Positions 1-6,571 of a stretch of 7,505 nucleotides of DNA are shown here, one piece after another. Location of the stretch: assembly GCA_946541285.1 (NCBI GenBank), contig CAMNJG010000068.1:1-7505 (forward strand), in the 5' to 3' direction. The number at the start of each line of letters is the position of its first letter. Position 1 is the stretch's first letter. The notes beneath the pieces were generated by a model. The model had not been told where the DNA came from and made no database searches. It was given only the letters and a program-made list of their open reading frames with translations. Position numbers and translations under genes: made by a program. Source of the stretch: an uncultured Clostridia bacterium. Lineage in GTDB: Bacteria > Bacillota > Clostridia > Peptostreptococcales > Anaerovoracaceae.

Positions 1-45
1 GTGCTGCCGGAGAAACCTCAATTTAACGCGAAAATTACTTTCCGT

Positions 46-74
46 TTGGAAAAAATATCGTTCGCGAGTATAAT
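46..74 (+). promoter_or_regulatory. Sigma-A-type promoter of the SLH-GH25 gene
   Basis: A TTGGAA -35 box (46-51) and a perfect TATAAT -10 box (69-74) are separated by exactly 17 nt, the housekeeping sigma factor spacing. Transcription should begin near position 81, giving an untranslated leader of about 100 nt before the start codon at 185. No other equally good pair lies between here and the gene. Confidence 0.75.
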
Positions 75-129
75 ACACATACAGAGTCTGATACTCTATA
101 TATGGGATCGTTGAGTATACGCTTGTCAG

Positions 130-164
130 AACCGGAGACCTGCAATGGATCCGGTTTTACTTTT
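130..164 (+). terminator. Terminator-like hairpin in the 5' leader (possible attenuator)
   Basis: A 7-bp stem, AACCGGA (130-136) with TCCGGTT (150-156), encloses a 13-nt loop and runs into the T-rich stretch TTTTACTTTT. It lies inside the leader, between the promoter at 46-74 and the ribosome binding site AGGAGA (173-178). That position suits an attenuator better than the end of an upstream gene. I recognise no known riboswitch core here. The stem is short, so it may be only a weak structure. Confidence 0.3.
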
Positions 165-184
165 ATGAAAACAGGAGAACAGAC

Positions 185-2146
185 ATGAGAAAAAAATGGA
201 TTTGCCTGATGTTATGCCTGTCCGTGATCGTTTCCGGATATTCGGTTACTTTTGCGGCGGATACAACAGAGGGTACTGTACAGACTCCGGAGTCAGTTAT
301 CAGCACAGGCACGGAAGAACCGTCTGCAGATGCCCCGGCTGAAGCAGAACCTGCTGACAGTGCGCGGGACGGGGAAGCGTCACAGGAGATGCTGTTTTTT
401 ACCGATGTACAGAATCCGGCCGCTTATTATTACGAACCGGTTTACTGGGCTGTACAGAAAGGAATTACCGAAGGAACGTCACCAACAGAGTTTTCACCGG
501 AAGCATCCTGTACCCGCGCCCAGATCATCACTTTTTTCTGGAGGGCGGCAGGCAGTCCGGAGCCCCGGTCTGAGGAGAATCCGTTTCAGGATGTGAATCC
601 GGGAGCCTACTACAGAGATGCGGTTCTGTGGGCAGTGGAGCAGGGACTGACACAGGGACTGACCGAAGACTCTTTCGCGCCGGATCAGGTCTGTACCCGT
701 TCTCAGTGTGTCACGTTCCTGTGGCGTTATCAGGGATCGCTCAATGATGGATTTCATGTGAATTTCCAGGACGTTCCGGAAAACGCGTATTACGTGGTAC
801 CGGTTTCCTGGGCGGTCAGGAACGGGATCACGAATGGATTCCCTCAGTCGGGATTTGCCCCGGAACAGGACTGTAATCGCGCTCAGGCCATGACGTTTTT
901 CTATCGGTCGATGATGGAGGCAGTTGAAAATACAGAGCTTCCGGAGCAGGATCGCGCGGCGGGCAGTTTCCGGACGCCGGAGACAGACGGCAAAACAGGG
1001 GAGCTTCGTTTAAAAGCTGATTCTGTTTCGGTTCCCGGTCTTTTTGATGTAAAAGATGTCCAGGCAGTCCTCTGGACATCGGAAGATCAGAGTGACCTGC
1101 GCTGGTTTTCCATGCAGTCTGCCGGAGACGGAGCAGATGGGATTTATGCAACGACACAGAACGTGGAAACGTTCCATCGCTTTTTTGGAACCTATCATGC
1201 CAGCCTGTATCTTGTGAGAGGTACCGGGGAACAGCTGCAGCGGATCCATCTGGATGACTGTACTTTTGAGGTGGCACCGCAGAATTACATGTATTCAGAG
1301 CCCCTGGGAATGGGAAGGATTCGCGTGTCCCTTCAGGGAGTGGCACCGGAGATTACCGCTCTCCAGATTGTGGCATGGGATCGGAGCAATGGTTCGGGAG
1401 CTTTCCATGTCTATGATGCCGTTGCGTCAGAGGAGAAGGTGTGGAGCGTGGAAATTGACCTTCTGGAAACCATGAACCGTGGCACCTGCGGCCTGACTGC
1501 AGTTGTCCCGGAAACCGGCGAAGAACTGAATATCATTACAGAAAACGTGAACGTGAAAAAAGTCATTGATGTTTCTCAGTATCAGGGCGATATCAACTGG
1601 AGCGTCGCGAAAGAAAGCGGGATGTTTGAAGCGGTGATCATACGGTGCGGCCTGCGGAATTACCGGGGGAAATGTGTCAGGGACACGAAGTTTACGTATA
1701 ACGCGCAGTCCTGTGAAGCGCTGGGGATTCCGATGGGATTCTACTGGTTTACATCCGCATTATCGGTACAGGAAGCGTATGCGGAAGCGGATTACTGTGC
1801 CGCGCTGCTGCAGCCGTATCATCTGGAATACCCGATTTTTATCGATACCGAATGGGGGAGCCGTTCCGGTCTGAACGGGATGTCCGGTAACAAGAGATCC
1901 GAATGTGTGCTTGCGTTCCTGGAACGGATGGAAGCCTATGGCTATCAGACGGGAATTTACGCGTCCTCCGACTGGATGTGGGGCTATATGGATTATGAGC
2001 CGGTGGCATCCGAAAGACTGTGGGTGGCTTCGTGGAACGGACGGCCATATTATCCGGATCAGTACATGGCCTGGCAGTACACCGCAAAAGCCAGGATTCC
2101 GGGAATCACACAGAATACAACGGATGTATCGTACTGGTTTGAGTGA
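185..2146 (+). CDS. Secreted SLH-anchored GH25 lysozyme (N-acetylmuramidase)
   Basis: Predicted cell-surface muramidase that cleaves the MurNAc-GlcNAc bond of peptidoglycan. Residues 1-25 are a signal peptide (basic MRKKW, hydrophobic core, end near FAA). An acidic Pro/Glu/Ala linker follows to about residue 68. Three SLH domains span about 70-122, 133-182 and 193-242, each with the FxDV...YY..V.WAV..G pattern; SLH domains usually bind pyruvylated secondary wall polymer. Residues 272-362 and 366-455 resemble two GBS Bsp-like repeats. The GH25 domain runs from 459 to the end: IDVSQYQGDINW holds the predicted catalytic Asp462, and FIDTEWG holds Asp554 and Glu556. AGGAGA lies 6 nt before ATG 185. 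Remodelling of the cell's own wall, during growth or division, is an inference; the architecture argues against a phage endolysin. Confidence 0.92.
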   Translation: MRKKWICLMLCLSVIVSGYSVTFAADTTEGTVQTPESVISTGTEEPSADAPAEAEPADSARDGEASQEMLFFTDVQNPAAYYYEPVYWAVQKGITEGTSPTEFSPEASCTRAQIITFFWRAAGSPEPRSEENPFQDVNPGAYYRDAVLWAVEQGLTQGLTEDSFAPDQVCTRSQCVTFLWRYQGSLNDGFHVNFQDVPENAYYVVPVSWAVRNGITNGFPQSGFAPEQDCNRAQAMTFFYRSMMEAVENTELPEQDRAAGSFRTPETDGKTGELRLKADSVSVPGLFDVKDVQAVLWTSEDQSDLRWFSMQSAGDGADGIYATTQNVETFHRFFGTYHASLYLVRGTGEQLQRIHLDDCTFEVAPQNYMYSEPLGMGRIRVSLQGVAPEITALQIVAWDRSNGSGAFHVYDAVASEEKVWSVEIDLLETMNRGTCGLTAVVPETGEELNIITENVNVKKVIDVSQYQGDINWSVAKESGMFEAVIIRCGLRNYRGKCVRDTKFTYNAQSCEALGIPMGFYWFTSALSVQEAYAEADYCAALLQPYHLEYPIFIDTEWGSRSGLNGMSGNKRSECVLAFLERMEAYGYQTGIYASSDWMWGYMDYEPVASERLWVASWNGRPYYPDQYMAWQYTAKARIPGITQNTTDVSYWFE

Positions 2147-2164
2147 AATAATCTGCATTTCTGA

Positions 2165-2193
2165 TTGAAAACAGCTGACAGTGAGCGTATCAT
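2165..2193 (+). promoter_or_regulatory. Candidate promoter of the flavin reductase-like gene
   Basis: TTGAAA (2165-2170) and TATCAT (2188-2193) are 17 nt apart and each matches consensus at five of six bases. The pair lies in the 108-nt gap after the lysozyme gene and would start transcription near 2200. No convincing terminator separates the lysozyme gene from this point, so readthrough is also possible. Confidence 0.5.
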
Positions 2194-2254
2194 GAGAATT
2201 GCAGCCGCATACAGCGATGAACAGAAAAGAGTTTATTTTGAGGAGGAAATGTAA

Positions 2255-2746
2255 ATGAAAAAAACCGTTGAAGCCAAAGGACCTTGTATCCGGCCGATGC
2301 CGAGCGCCATCGTTTCATGCAGGGACAAAGACGGCAGAAATAATGCCCTGGTGGTGGGGTTCGCGTCGAATGTTTCCAAAAAACCGGCCATGGTCATGGT
2401 CGGGATCGTCCCGACCCGGTATTCCTACCCTATGATCAAAGAATCCGGAGAATTTGTCATCAATCTGCCGGCGGAAGGTTTTGAAGAAGAGTATCATTAT
2501 CTGGGTTTCCATTCCGGCAGGGACGAAGATAAATTCGAAGTGATGAATATCGCCTGGGAAGACGGGGAAAAAGTCAACGCGCCACTGTTGTCCGCGTGTC
2601 CGGTAACGATCGAGTGTAAAGTCGTGGAAACGCTGAAACCAGGTACTCACGAACTGTTTATCGCTACGGTGGAAGCGATTCACTGTGAGGAAGAATACCT
2701 GGATGAAAACGGGAACATCCAGTGGGATCAGATTCCGCTCATCTGA
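2255..2746 (+). CDS. Flavin reductase-like FMN-binding protein, C-terminally short
   Basis: A 163-residue cytoplasmic protein of the flavin reductase-like domain family (flavoredoxin type), whose members bind FMN and transfer electrons or reduce flavin. Visible family signatures are the RPMPSAIVSC start, the PAMVMVGIVPTRYSYPMI strand-loop that normally contacts the flavin phosphate, the SGEFVINLP segment, the LGFHSGRDEDKFE segment and the PVTIECKVVET...HELFIATV core strands. Family members I know of usually run about 25 residues further, with a tail like YWxxGExxGxxxxxG. This one stops at DQIPLI and none of the next bases restore that tail, so it may be truncated. AGGAGG (2241-2246) lies 8 nt before ATG 2255. 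An ATG-TAA start-stop sits directly before the start codon. Its link to the flanking wall genes is unknown; electron partner and substrate cannot be told from sequence. Confidence 0.82.
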   Translation: MKKTVEAKGPCIRPMPSAIVSCRDKDGRNNALVVGFASNVSKKPAMVMVGIVPTRYSYPMIKESGEFVINLPAEGFEEEYHYLGFHSGRDEDKFEVMNIAWEDGEKVNAPLLSACPVTIECKVVETLKPGTHELFIATVEAIHCEEEYLDENGNIQWDQIPLI

Positions 2747-2793
2747 CCGGCGTCTCCGTATGATGGGGCTTTTTCCTGAAGGAGAATACTATC

Positions 2794-4659
2794 ATGAAAA
2801 ACAATGATCAATTTCTGCTGAAGAGGCTGGTCATCAGCCTTCTTCTGATTATATGCATGGTCATGGTCATGGCGCCGCTGCCGGTTTCTGCCGCGACCGA
2901 TGACAGCAAACTCATCGCGTTCACTTTTGATGACGGTCCTTCCAATAATACGCCTGTCCTGCTGGACGGACTGAAGAGCCGGGATGCCGCAGTGACCTTT
3001 TTCATGTGCGGGGTCAATGGCGGCCATGGTGTGGTCCGTCACGGGGATCTGGTGGATCGGATGATCCGGGAGGGACATCAGCTTGCCAACCATTCCTATA
3101 ATCATCCATCCGTCGCGGCACTGTCCGGCCCTCAGATATCCAGTACCTTTGCCCGGGTGGAAAGTCTGCTGTTCGAACATATGGGCGGAAGCTATGCCGA
3201 TATGGTCCGTACACCGGGAGGTGTCTATAATCCTGTGGTGAAGAGCAGTGTGTCCGCACCGGTCATCCTGTGGAGCCTTGATACGATGGACTGGAGAAGC
3301 CGGAACGCGGACTCCGTATATGAGAGGATCGTGAGCAGGGCGAAAGACGGAGACATCGTCCTGATGCATGACCTTTATGAAACCAGTGTGCAGGGAGCCC
3401 TGCGGGCGGTGGATACTCTGCAGGAACAGGGCTATGAATTTGTGACGGTTGCAGAGCTGATGCGCCGCAGGGGAGTCGTCCCGCAGAATGGAGAAAAGTA
3501 TACTTCGGTGCCGGGCCAGGGAAAAACGCTGCCGGCGTATTCCGCGCCGGTGATTGATTTCCATAACGATTATAAAAAGAAGGATACCATCGTGGAAATG
3601 TCCGCGCCTGACAAAGGCATCGATCTGTATTACACGACCGACGGAAGCTGGCCGACGATGGCTTCGAAGCAGTATACCGGCGCGATCCGGATCAGTAAGG
3701 ATACCGATTTTACCGTTGTGGGTTATGATACCTATGGAACCAGAACCCCGGCAACCGTGCAGACGGTCAAAAAATATCAGGTAGCGCTGCCACAGGCAAA
3801 GGGAAAGAATGGAAAGATTTCCCTGAGTTCTGACACGCCCGGAGCGGAACTGTACTATACAACGGATGGCTCCAAACCGACCCGGAAGTCTAAATTATAT
3901 TCGAAACCGTTTGTCTGCAGACAGAATACTCTCAAAGTCATTGGTTATGGAGAAAAGATCCGGACCAGTGAAGTTGCCAGCTACGCAGTAACGGATAACG
4001 GAATGGTATTCCAGGATCTCGACCCGTCGGAGTGGTATTTTTCTTCTGTCAACCAGGTGGTGAGTGAGGAAATGATGAACGGGACGGGAAAGCAGCGCTT
4101 TGAGCCGCAGGGAAAGCTGACCAGGGCGATGATGGCACAGATCCTGTACAATCTGGAGGGCGCTCCGGACCGGAAGGCATCCGAAGACCGTCAGGATTCC
4201 TCTGTGGAGGCGGAAGATGGCGAATTGGAAGAAGCGTCCGGCGCTGTCCATTTTTCGGATGTCAGAGAGAAGGACTGGTTCGCGGACGCGGTGTACTGGT
4301 CGGCGTCACAGGGCATTGTCAACGGGTACAGTGCCCGGAAATTCGGACCGGAGAATCATATCCTCCGGGAGCAGCTGGTGACCATGTTATACCGGTATAC
4401 GGAACAGAACGGGGAACTGAAGGCAGACGACTTCGCGGATCTTTCTGATTATTCCGACAGTGATTCTGTGGAGAAATACGCGAAAGAGGCTTTCTCCTGG
4501 GCTGTGGCCAATGAACTGGTTACCGGCTACAAAGACGGCACACTGAAGCCGCAGGCTTACGCGACCCGGGCGGAAACTGCCGCGATCCTGGAACGCTATT
4601 CGGAGAAATACGGTCATCTCGGAATTCTCGACAGACTGAAACATCTGTTGAAGAGGTAA
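2794..4659 (+). CDS. SLH-anchored NodB-type polysaccharide deacetylase
   Basis: A secreted carbohydrate esterase family 4 enzyme, likely removing N-acetyl groups from peptidoglycan or a related wall glycan. Residues 1-34 form a signal peptide with a long hydrophobic core. The NodB domain (about 39-230) has all five motifs: TFDDGP with base Asp46 and metal Asp47; HSYNHP with metal His100 and His104; RTPGG (139-143, where RxPYG is usual); DTMDW (163-167); and LMHD with His192. Two chitobiase C-terminal-like modules follow (about 264-330 and 334-400), each with YYTTDGSxPT. Three SLH domains close the protein (about 406-456, 486-535, 546-602), with an acidic linker between the first two. GAAGGAGA lies 8 nt before the ATG. 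The 47-nt gap after the flavin reductase-like gene has no clear promoter, so the two are probably cotranscribed. Metal ligands are complete, so activity is expected; the exact substrate is not shown. Confidence 0.92.
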   Translation: MKNNDQFLLKRLVISLLLIICMVMVMAPLPVSAATDDSKLIAFTFDDGPSNNTPVLLDGLKSRDAAVTFFMCGVNGGHGVVRHGDLVDRMIREGHQLANHSYNHPSVAALSGPQISSTFARVESLLFEHMGGSYADMVRTPGGVYNPVVKSSVSAPVILWSLDTMDWRSRNADSVYERIVSRAKDGDIVLMHDLYETSVQGALRAVDTLQEQGYEFVTVAELMRRRGVVPQNGEKYTSVPGQGKTLPAYSAPVIDFHNDYKKKDTIVEMSAPDKGIDLYYTTDGSWPTMASKQYTGAIRISKDTDFTVVGYDTYGTRTPATVQTVKKYQVALPQAKGKNGKISLSSDTPGAELYYTTDGSKPTRKSKLYSKPFVCRQNTLKVIGYGEKIRTSEVASYAVTDNGMVFQDLDPSEWYFSSVNQVVSEEMMNGTGKQRFEPQGKLTRAMMAQILYNLEGAPDRKASEDRQDSSVEAEDGELEEASGAVHFSDVREKDWFADAVYWSASQGIVNGYSARKFGPENHILREQLVTMLYRYTEQNGELKADDFADLSDYSDSDSVEKYAKEAFSWAVANELVTGYKDGTLKPQAYATRAETAAILERYSEKYGHLGILDRLKHLLKR

Positions 4660-4706
4660 AAGAGCATGATTTCGAATCCGGATAATACGGGACATAGAAG
4701 AGCCAC

Positions 4707-4735
4707 TTGTTATCTTGTCTAAAAAGAGCTAATAT
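4707..4735 (+). promoter_or_regulatory. Candidate promoter of the hipBA-like operon
   Basis: TTGTTA (4707-4712) and TAATAT (4730-4735) are 17 nt apart, each matching consensus at four of six bases. A second option is TTGTTA (4737-4742) with TAAAAA (4761-4766) at 18 nt. Both lie in the AT-rich 140-nt gap upstream of the XRE gene, and both are overlapped or bracketed by the inverted repeat at 4728-4782. Confidence 0.4.
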
Positions 4736-4782
4736 ATTGTTAATTTCAGCAGAAAAATTGTAAAAATCGCTCATATATTAGC
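4728..4782. promoter_or_regulatory. Inverted-repeat operator for the HipB-like repressor
   Basis: GCTAATATAT (4728-4737) and its exact reverse complement ATATATTAGC (4773-4782) are separated by 35 nt. The left arm covers the best -10 candidate; the right arm lies just before the ribosome binding site (4788-4795). HipB-type antitoxins commonly repress their own operon through spaced inverted sites. The assignment to this HipB-like protein rests on position only. Confidence 0.55.
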
Positions 4783-4799
4783 AAAAGAAGGTGAGAGGG

Positions 4800-5072
4800 A
4801 TGTTGTTGCAGACACCCAATGAAATGGCATATGACGTCGCCCGGCGGTTCCGGAAACTGCGCAGGAGCCGGAAAGTGACAATCAAAAGTCTCAGTGAACG
4901 AAGCGGTGTCCCGTATTCCACACTGCGGCGTTTTGAAAGTACCGGGGAGATCGCGTTTGTCTCACTGGTTAAAATCGCTTCAGTCCTGGGAGAAGACGAC
5001 CAGATCCAGGGGCTGTTCGCGAATCCGCATCCGCAGTCGATGGAGGAGGTGCTCCGTGCAAACCGTCTCTAA
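4800..5072 (+). CDS. HipB-like XRE-family antitoxin and repressor
   Basis: A 90-residue helix-turn-helix protein of the Cro/C1 (XRE) family, predicted to bind the inverted repeat just upstream and to neutralise the kinase encoded next to it. The HTH covers about residues 14-66: RRFRKLRRSRKVTIKSLSER, then the turn SGVP and recognition helix YSTLRRFEST, then the helix FVSLVKIASVLG. A C-terminal tail of about 20 residues follows. The start at ATG 4800 is preferred over GTG 4791 because the AAGGTGAG ribosome binding site lies 4-5 nt before the ATG and would overlap the GTG. The gene overlaps the hipA-like gene by 17 nt, the usual order and coupling for hipBA modules. The role as antitoxin is inferred from this arrangement. 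Confidence 0.85.
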   Translation: MLLQTPNEMAYDVARRFRKLRRSRKVTIKSLSERSGVPYSTLRRFESTGEIAFVSLVKIASVLGEDDQIQGLFANPHPQSMEEVLRANRL

Positions 5073-6186
5073 GCTGGAAGTGTGTCTTGATGGGATCAGA
5101 GTCGGTACCCTGGCACCCTATCAGAAGTATCTGACCGTATTTGAATACGCTGATGAATGGATTGCCAGTGGCTATTCCATCAGTCCCTTTTCCCTTCCAC
5201 TGAGAAAAGGAATACAGACCGCCAGAATAACACCCTTTGATGGGCTGTTTGGCGTCTTCGAGGATTCTCTTCCGGATGGATGGGGCCGGTTGCTGGTGGA
5301 TCGGATGCTGCGCAGAGAAGGTGAGCGGCCGGAAGAGATCAGTCCTTTACAGCGTCTGGCGATTGTAGGCAGTTCCGGAATGGGAGCTCTGGAGTATCAG
5401 CCGGCTTTTGAATGGACTTCAGAAGAGGTACAGGAGGATTTTGACCGCCTGGCCGGAGAATGCAGGAAAATTCTTCAGTCAGAAGAACCGGACGATCTGG
5501 ATATTCTGTTTCAACTCGGTGGATCTTCCGGAGGCGCGAGGCCGAAGGTGCTGCTGCAGATCGATGGAGAAGAATGGATTGTGAAGTTCCCCTCTTCGTA
5601 TGATCCGGAAATGATCGGTCTGATGGAATATGAATACACCCTGTGCGCGAAAGAATGTGGCATCGAAGTTCCGGAAGTACGTTTATTCCCATCAGCCAAT
5701 TGCGCGGGATACTTTGGATGCCAGCGTTTTGACCGGCGGCAGGAGGATGGTTGGGTACGGAAGATCCATATGGCTTCTGTATCTGCCCTTCTGGAAGTAT
5801 CTCACCGGATTCCTGCGCTGGATTATACATCCCTGATGGCACTGACCTGGCAGTTGACAAAGGATACCCAGGAAGTCGAGAAGATGTACCGGCTGATGTG
5901 TTTTAATGTCTTTGCTCACAATCGAGACGATCATTCCAACAACTTTTCGTTTCTCTGTGAAAATGGCGTCTGGCGTCTGGCACCGGCTTATGATCTGACG
6001 TATTCCAGTTCGATCGGCGGGGAACACGCGACTACCGTCTTCGGAGAAGGAAGGAATCCTTCTGTCGAGGATCTCCTGAAGGTCGGGCAGAAGGCAGGAA
6101 TGAAAGAAAAAACAAGCCGGCAGATCGCCAGTGAAATCAAGCAGATCGTCCAGGAACAGCTGGGAAAGTATCTGGACGGGAAGTGA
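5056..6186 (+). CDS. HipA-like Ser/Thr protein kinase toxin
   Basis: A 376-residue HipA-family kinase. E. coli HipA phosphorylates glutamyl-tRNA synthetase and induces growth arrest; the target here is unknown. The N-terminal subdomain (about 1-115) contains LFGVFEDSLPDGWGRLLVDR and the GSSGMGAL segment. The loop LGGSSGGARPK (154-164) corresponds to the HipA activation/phosphate loop with its autophosphorylated serine. WIVKF gives the ATP-binding Lys177. HNRDDHSNNFS (288-298) is the catalytic loop with Asp291 and Asn296, and LAPAYDLT supplies the metal-binding Asp313. All expected active-site residues are present, so it should be active. The start is GTG 5056, with GGAGGAGGT 5 nt upstream; a longer in-frame reading from ATG 4894 only re-reads the antitoxin gene. 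It is shorter than E. coli HipA (about 440 residues). Its last ~45 codons are duplicated at 6837-6975. Confidence 0.9.
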   Translation: MQTVSKLEVCLDGIRVGTLAPYQKYLTVFEYADEWIASGYSISPFSLPLRKGIQTARITPFDGLFGVFEDSLPDGWGRLLVDRMLRREGERPEEISPLQRLAIVGSSGMGALEYQPAFEWTSEEVQEDFDRLAGECRKILQSEEPDDLDILFQLGGSSGGARPKVLLQIDGEEWIVKFPSSYDPEMIGLMEYEYTLCAKECGIEVPEVRLFPSANCAGYFGCQRFDRRQEDGWVRKIHMASVSALLEVSHRIPALDYTSLMALTWQLTKDTQEVEKMYRLMCFNVFAHNRDDHSNNFSFLCENGVWRLAPAYDLTYSSSIGGEHATTVFGEGRNPSVEDLLKVGQKAGMKEKTSRQIASEIKQIVQEQLGKYLDGK

Positions 6187-6240
6187 AGAAAAGAAACATA
6201 AAAAGGACCAGAGTTCATAGCAGACTCTGGTCCTTTTTAC
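6048..6240 (+). repeat. Direct repeat, copy 1 (hipA 3' end plus terminator)
   Basis: This segment recurs at 6837-7028, 789 bp downstream in the same orientation. The first 132 bp (6048-6179) are identical. Three substitutions then fall at the stop codon (6180, 6181, 6185), changing the final Lys to Gln and TGA to TAA, and one C is missing from the second copy's terminator stem. Weaker similarity continues to about 6265. The left edge carries the near-palindrome GAAGGAATCCTTC (6050-6062). Confidence 0.95.
6201..6238. terminator. Bidirectional intrinsic terminator, copy 1
   Basis: AAAAGGACCAGAGT (6201-6214) pairs perfectly with ACTCTGGTCCTTTT (6224-6237) around the 9-nt loop TCATAGCAG. A-rich and T-rich flanks make it usable on both strands. 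It closes hipA on the plus strand, 14 nt after its stop, and can also end the minus-strand relBE transcript, which stops translation at 6299. Confidence 0.92.
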
Positions 6241-6269
6241 TTTAAAAGTTCACCTGTATCTATTGTAAT
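6237..6269 (-). pseudogene. Relic of the 3' end of an xre gene
   Basis: Read on the minus strand, this stretch gives ITIDTGELLK and then TAA. The intact xre gene at 7025-7297 ends FKINTDELLK and TAA at the equivalent place after the second terminator. Six of ten residues match and both stop codons are embedded in the terminator arm in the same way. Upstream in this frame a TGA appears within about 20 codons, so no gene remains. The match is short and rests on the alignment of the larger direct repeat. Confidence 0.5.
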
Positions 6270-6298
6270 GACATGAACATAATTGAATCAACCTGATT

Positions 6299-6571
6299 TT
6301 ATTTTTGGTATATTTCGCTCCTGTGTCCGACGGACAGGGCAAGGATGACAAGTTTATCGTCTTCAATCGAACATATAAGACGATAATCGCCGATGCGATA
6401 TCTCCACTGCCCGCTTCGATTAGCTGTCAGACCTTTTCCTTTTATTCTGGGATTTTCACATCCAACGAGATTTTTATCGATCCATCCCCTTAGAATCCTT
6501 TGTGTATATTTATCTAATTTACGAAATTCCCGCTTAAAACGTTCAGAAAGTTCAACCTGATATTTCTTCAT
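6299..6571 (-). CDS. RelE/ParE-family toxin of a type II toxin-antitoxin pair
   Basis: A 90-residue RelE-type protein; RelE toxins cut mRNA at the ribosomal A site. The N-terminal helix pair (YQVELSERFKREFRKLDKYTQRILRGWI, read as short adjoining parts) precedes the loop KGKGLTANRSGQWRYRIGDYRLIC, the signature RelE core rich in arginines. Strand VILALSVGHRSEIY follows, carrying His83, Arg84 and Tyr88, where catalytic residues usually lie. Length is normal for the family and the frame is intact. The start ATG lies within the 3' end of the antitoxin gene (20-nt overlap), with GGAGAGAG just upstream, so the two are translationally coupled. The segment is more AT-rich than the envelope genes, consistent with acquisition. 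A ParE-type gyrase toxin is less likely from the core motif, but not excluded. Confidence 0.9.
   Translation of the reverse strand: MKKYQVELSERFKREFRKLDKYTQRILRGWIDKNLVGCENPRIKGKGLTANRSGQWRYRIGDYRLICSIEDDKLVILALSVGHRSEIYQK

Noticed and set aside
83..97. Small hairpin AGAGT-CTGAT-ACTCT near the transcription start
   Set aside because: Only 5 bp with no T-run; too weak to call a terminator or an operator on its own.
2747..2793. Possible terminator between the flavin reductase-like gene and the deacetylase gene
   Set aside because: There is a TTTTT run after GGGGC, but only a 4-bp imperfect stem can form before it.
2728..3564. A 278-codon open frame on the minus strand
   Set aside because: It lies antisense within the deacetylase gene, which has complete catalytic motifs. 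The translated product is His/Arg/Gln-rich without a recognisable domain.
5339..5860. A 173-codon minus-strand open frame inside hipA
   Set aside because: Shadow of a well-supported kinase gene; no domain signature and no ribosome binding site noted.
4894..6186. A longer hipA reading from ATG 4894
   Set aside because: The first 54 codons re-read the antitoxin gene out of frame. GTG 5056 has GGAGGAGGT at ideal spacing and begins at the normal HipA N-terminus.
6285..6297. Small inverted repeat AATCA-ACC-TGATT downstream of relE
   Set aside because: Five AT-rich base pairs only; the strong bidirectional terminator at 6201-6238 already serves relBE.
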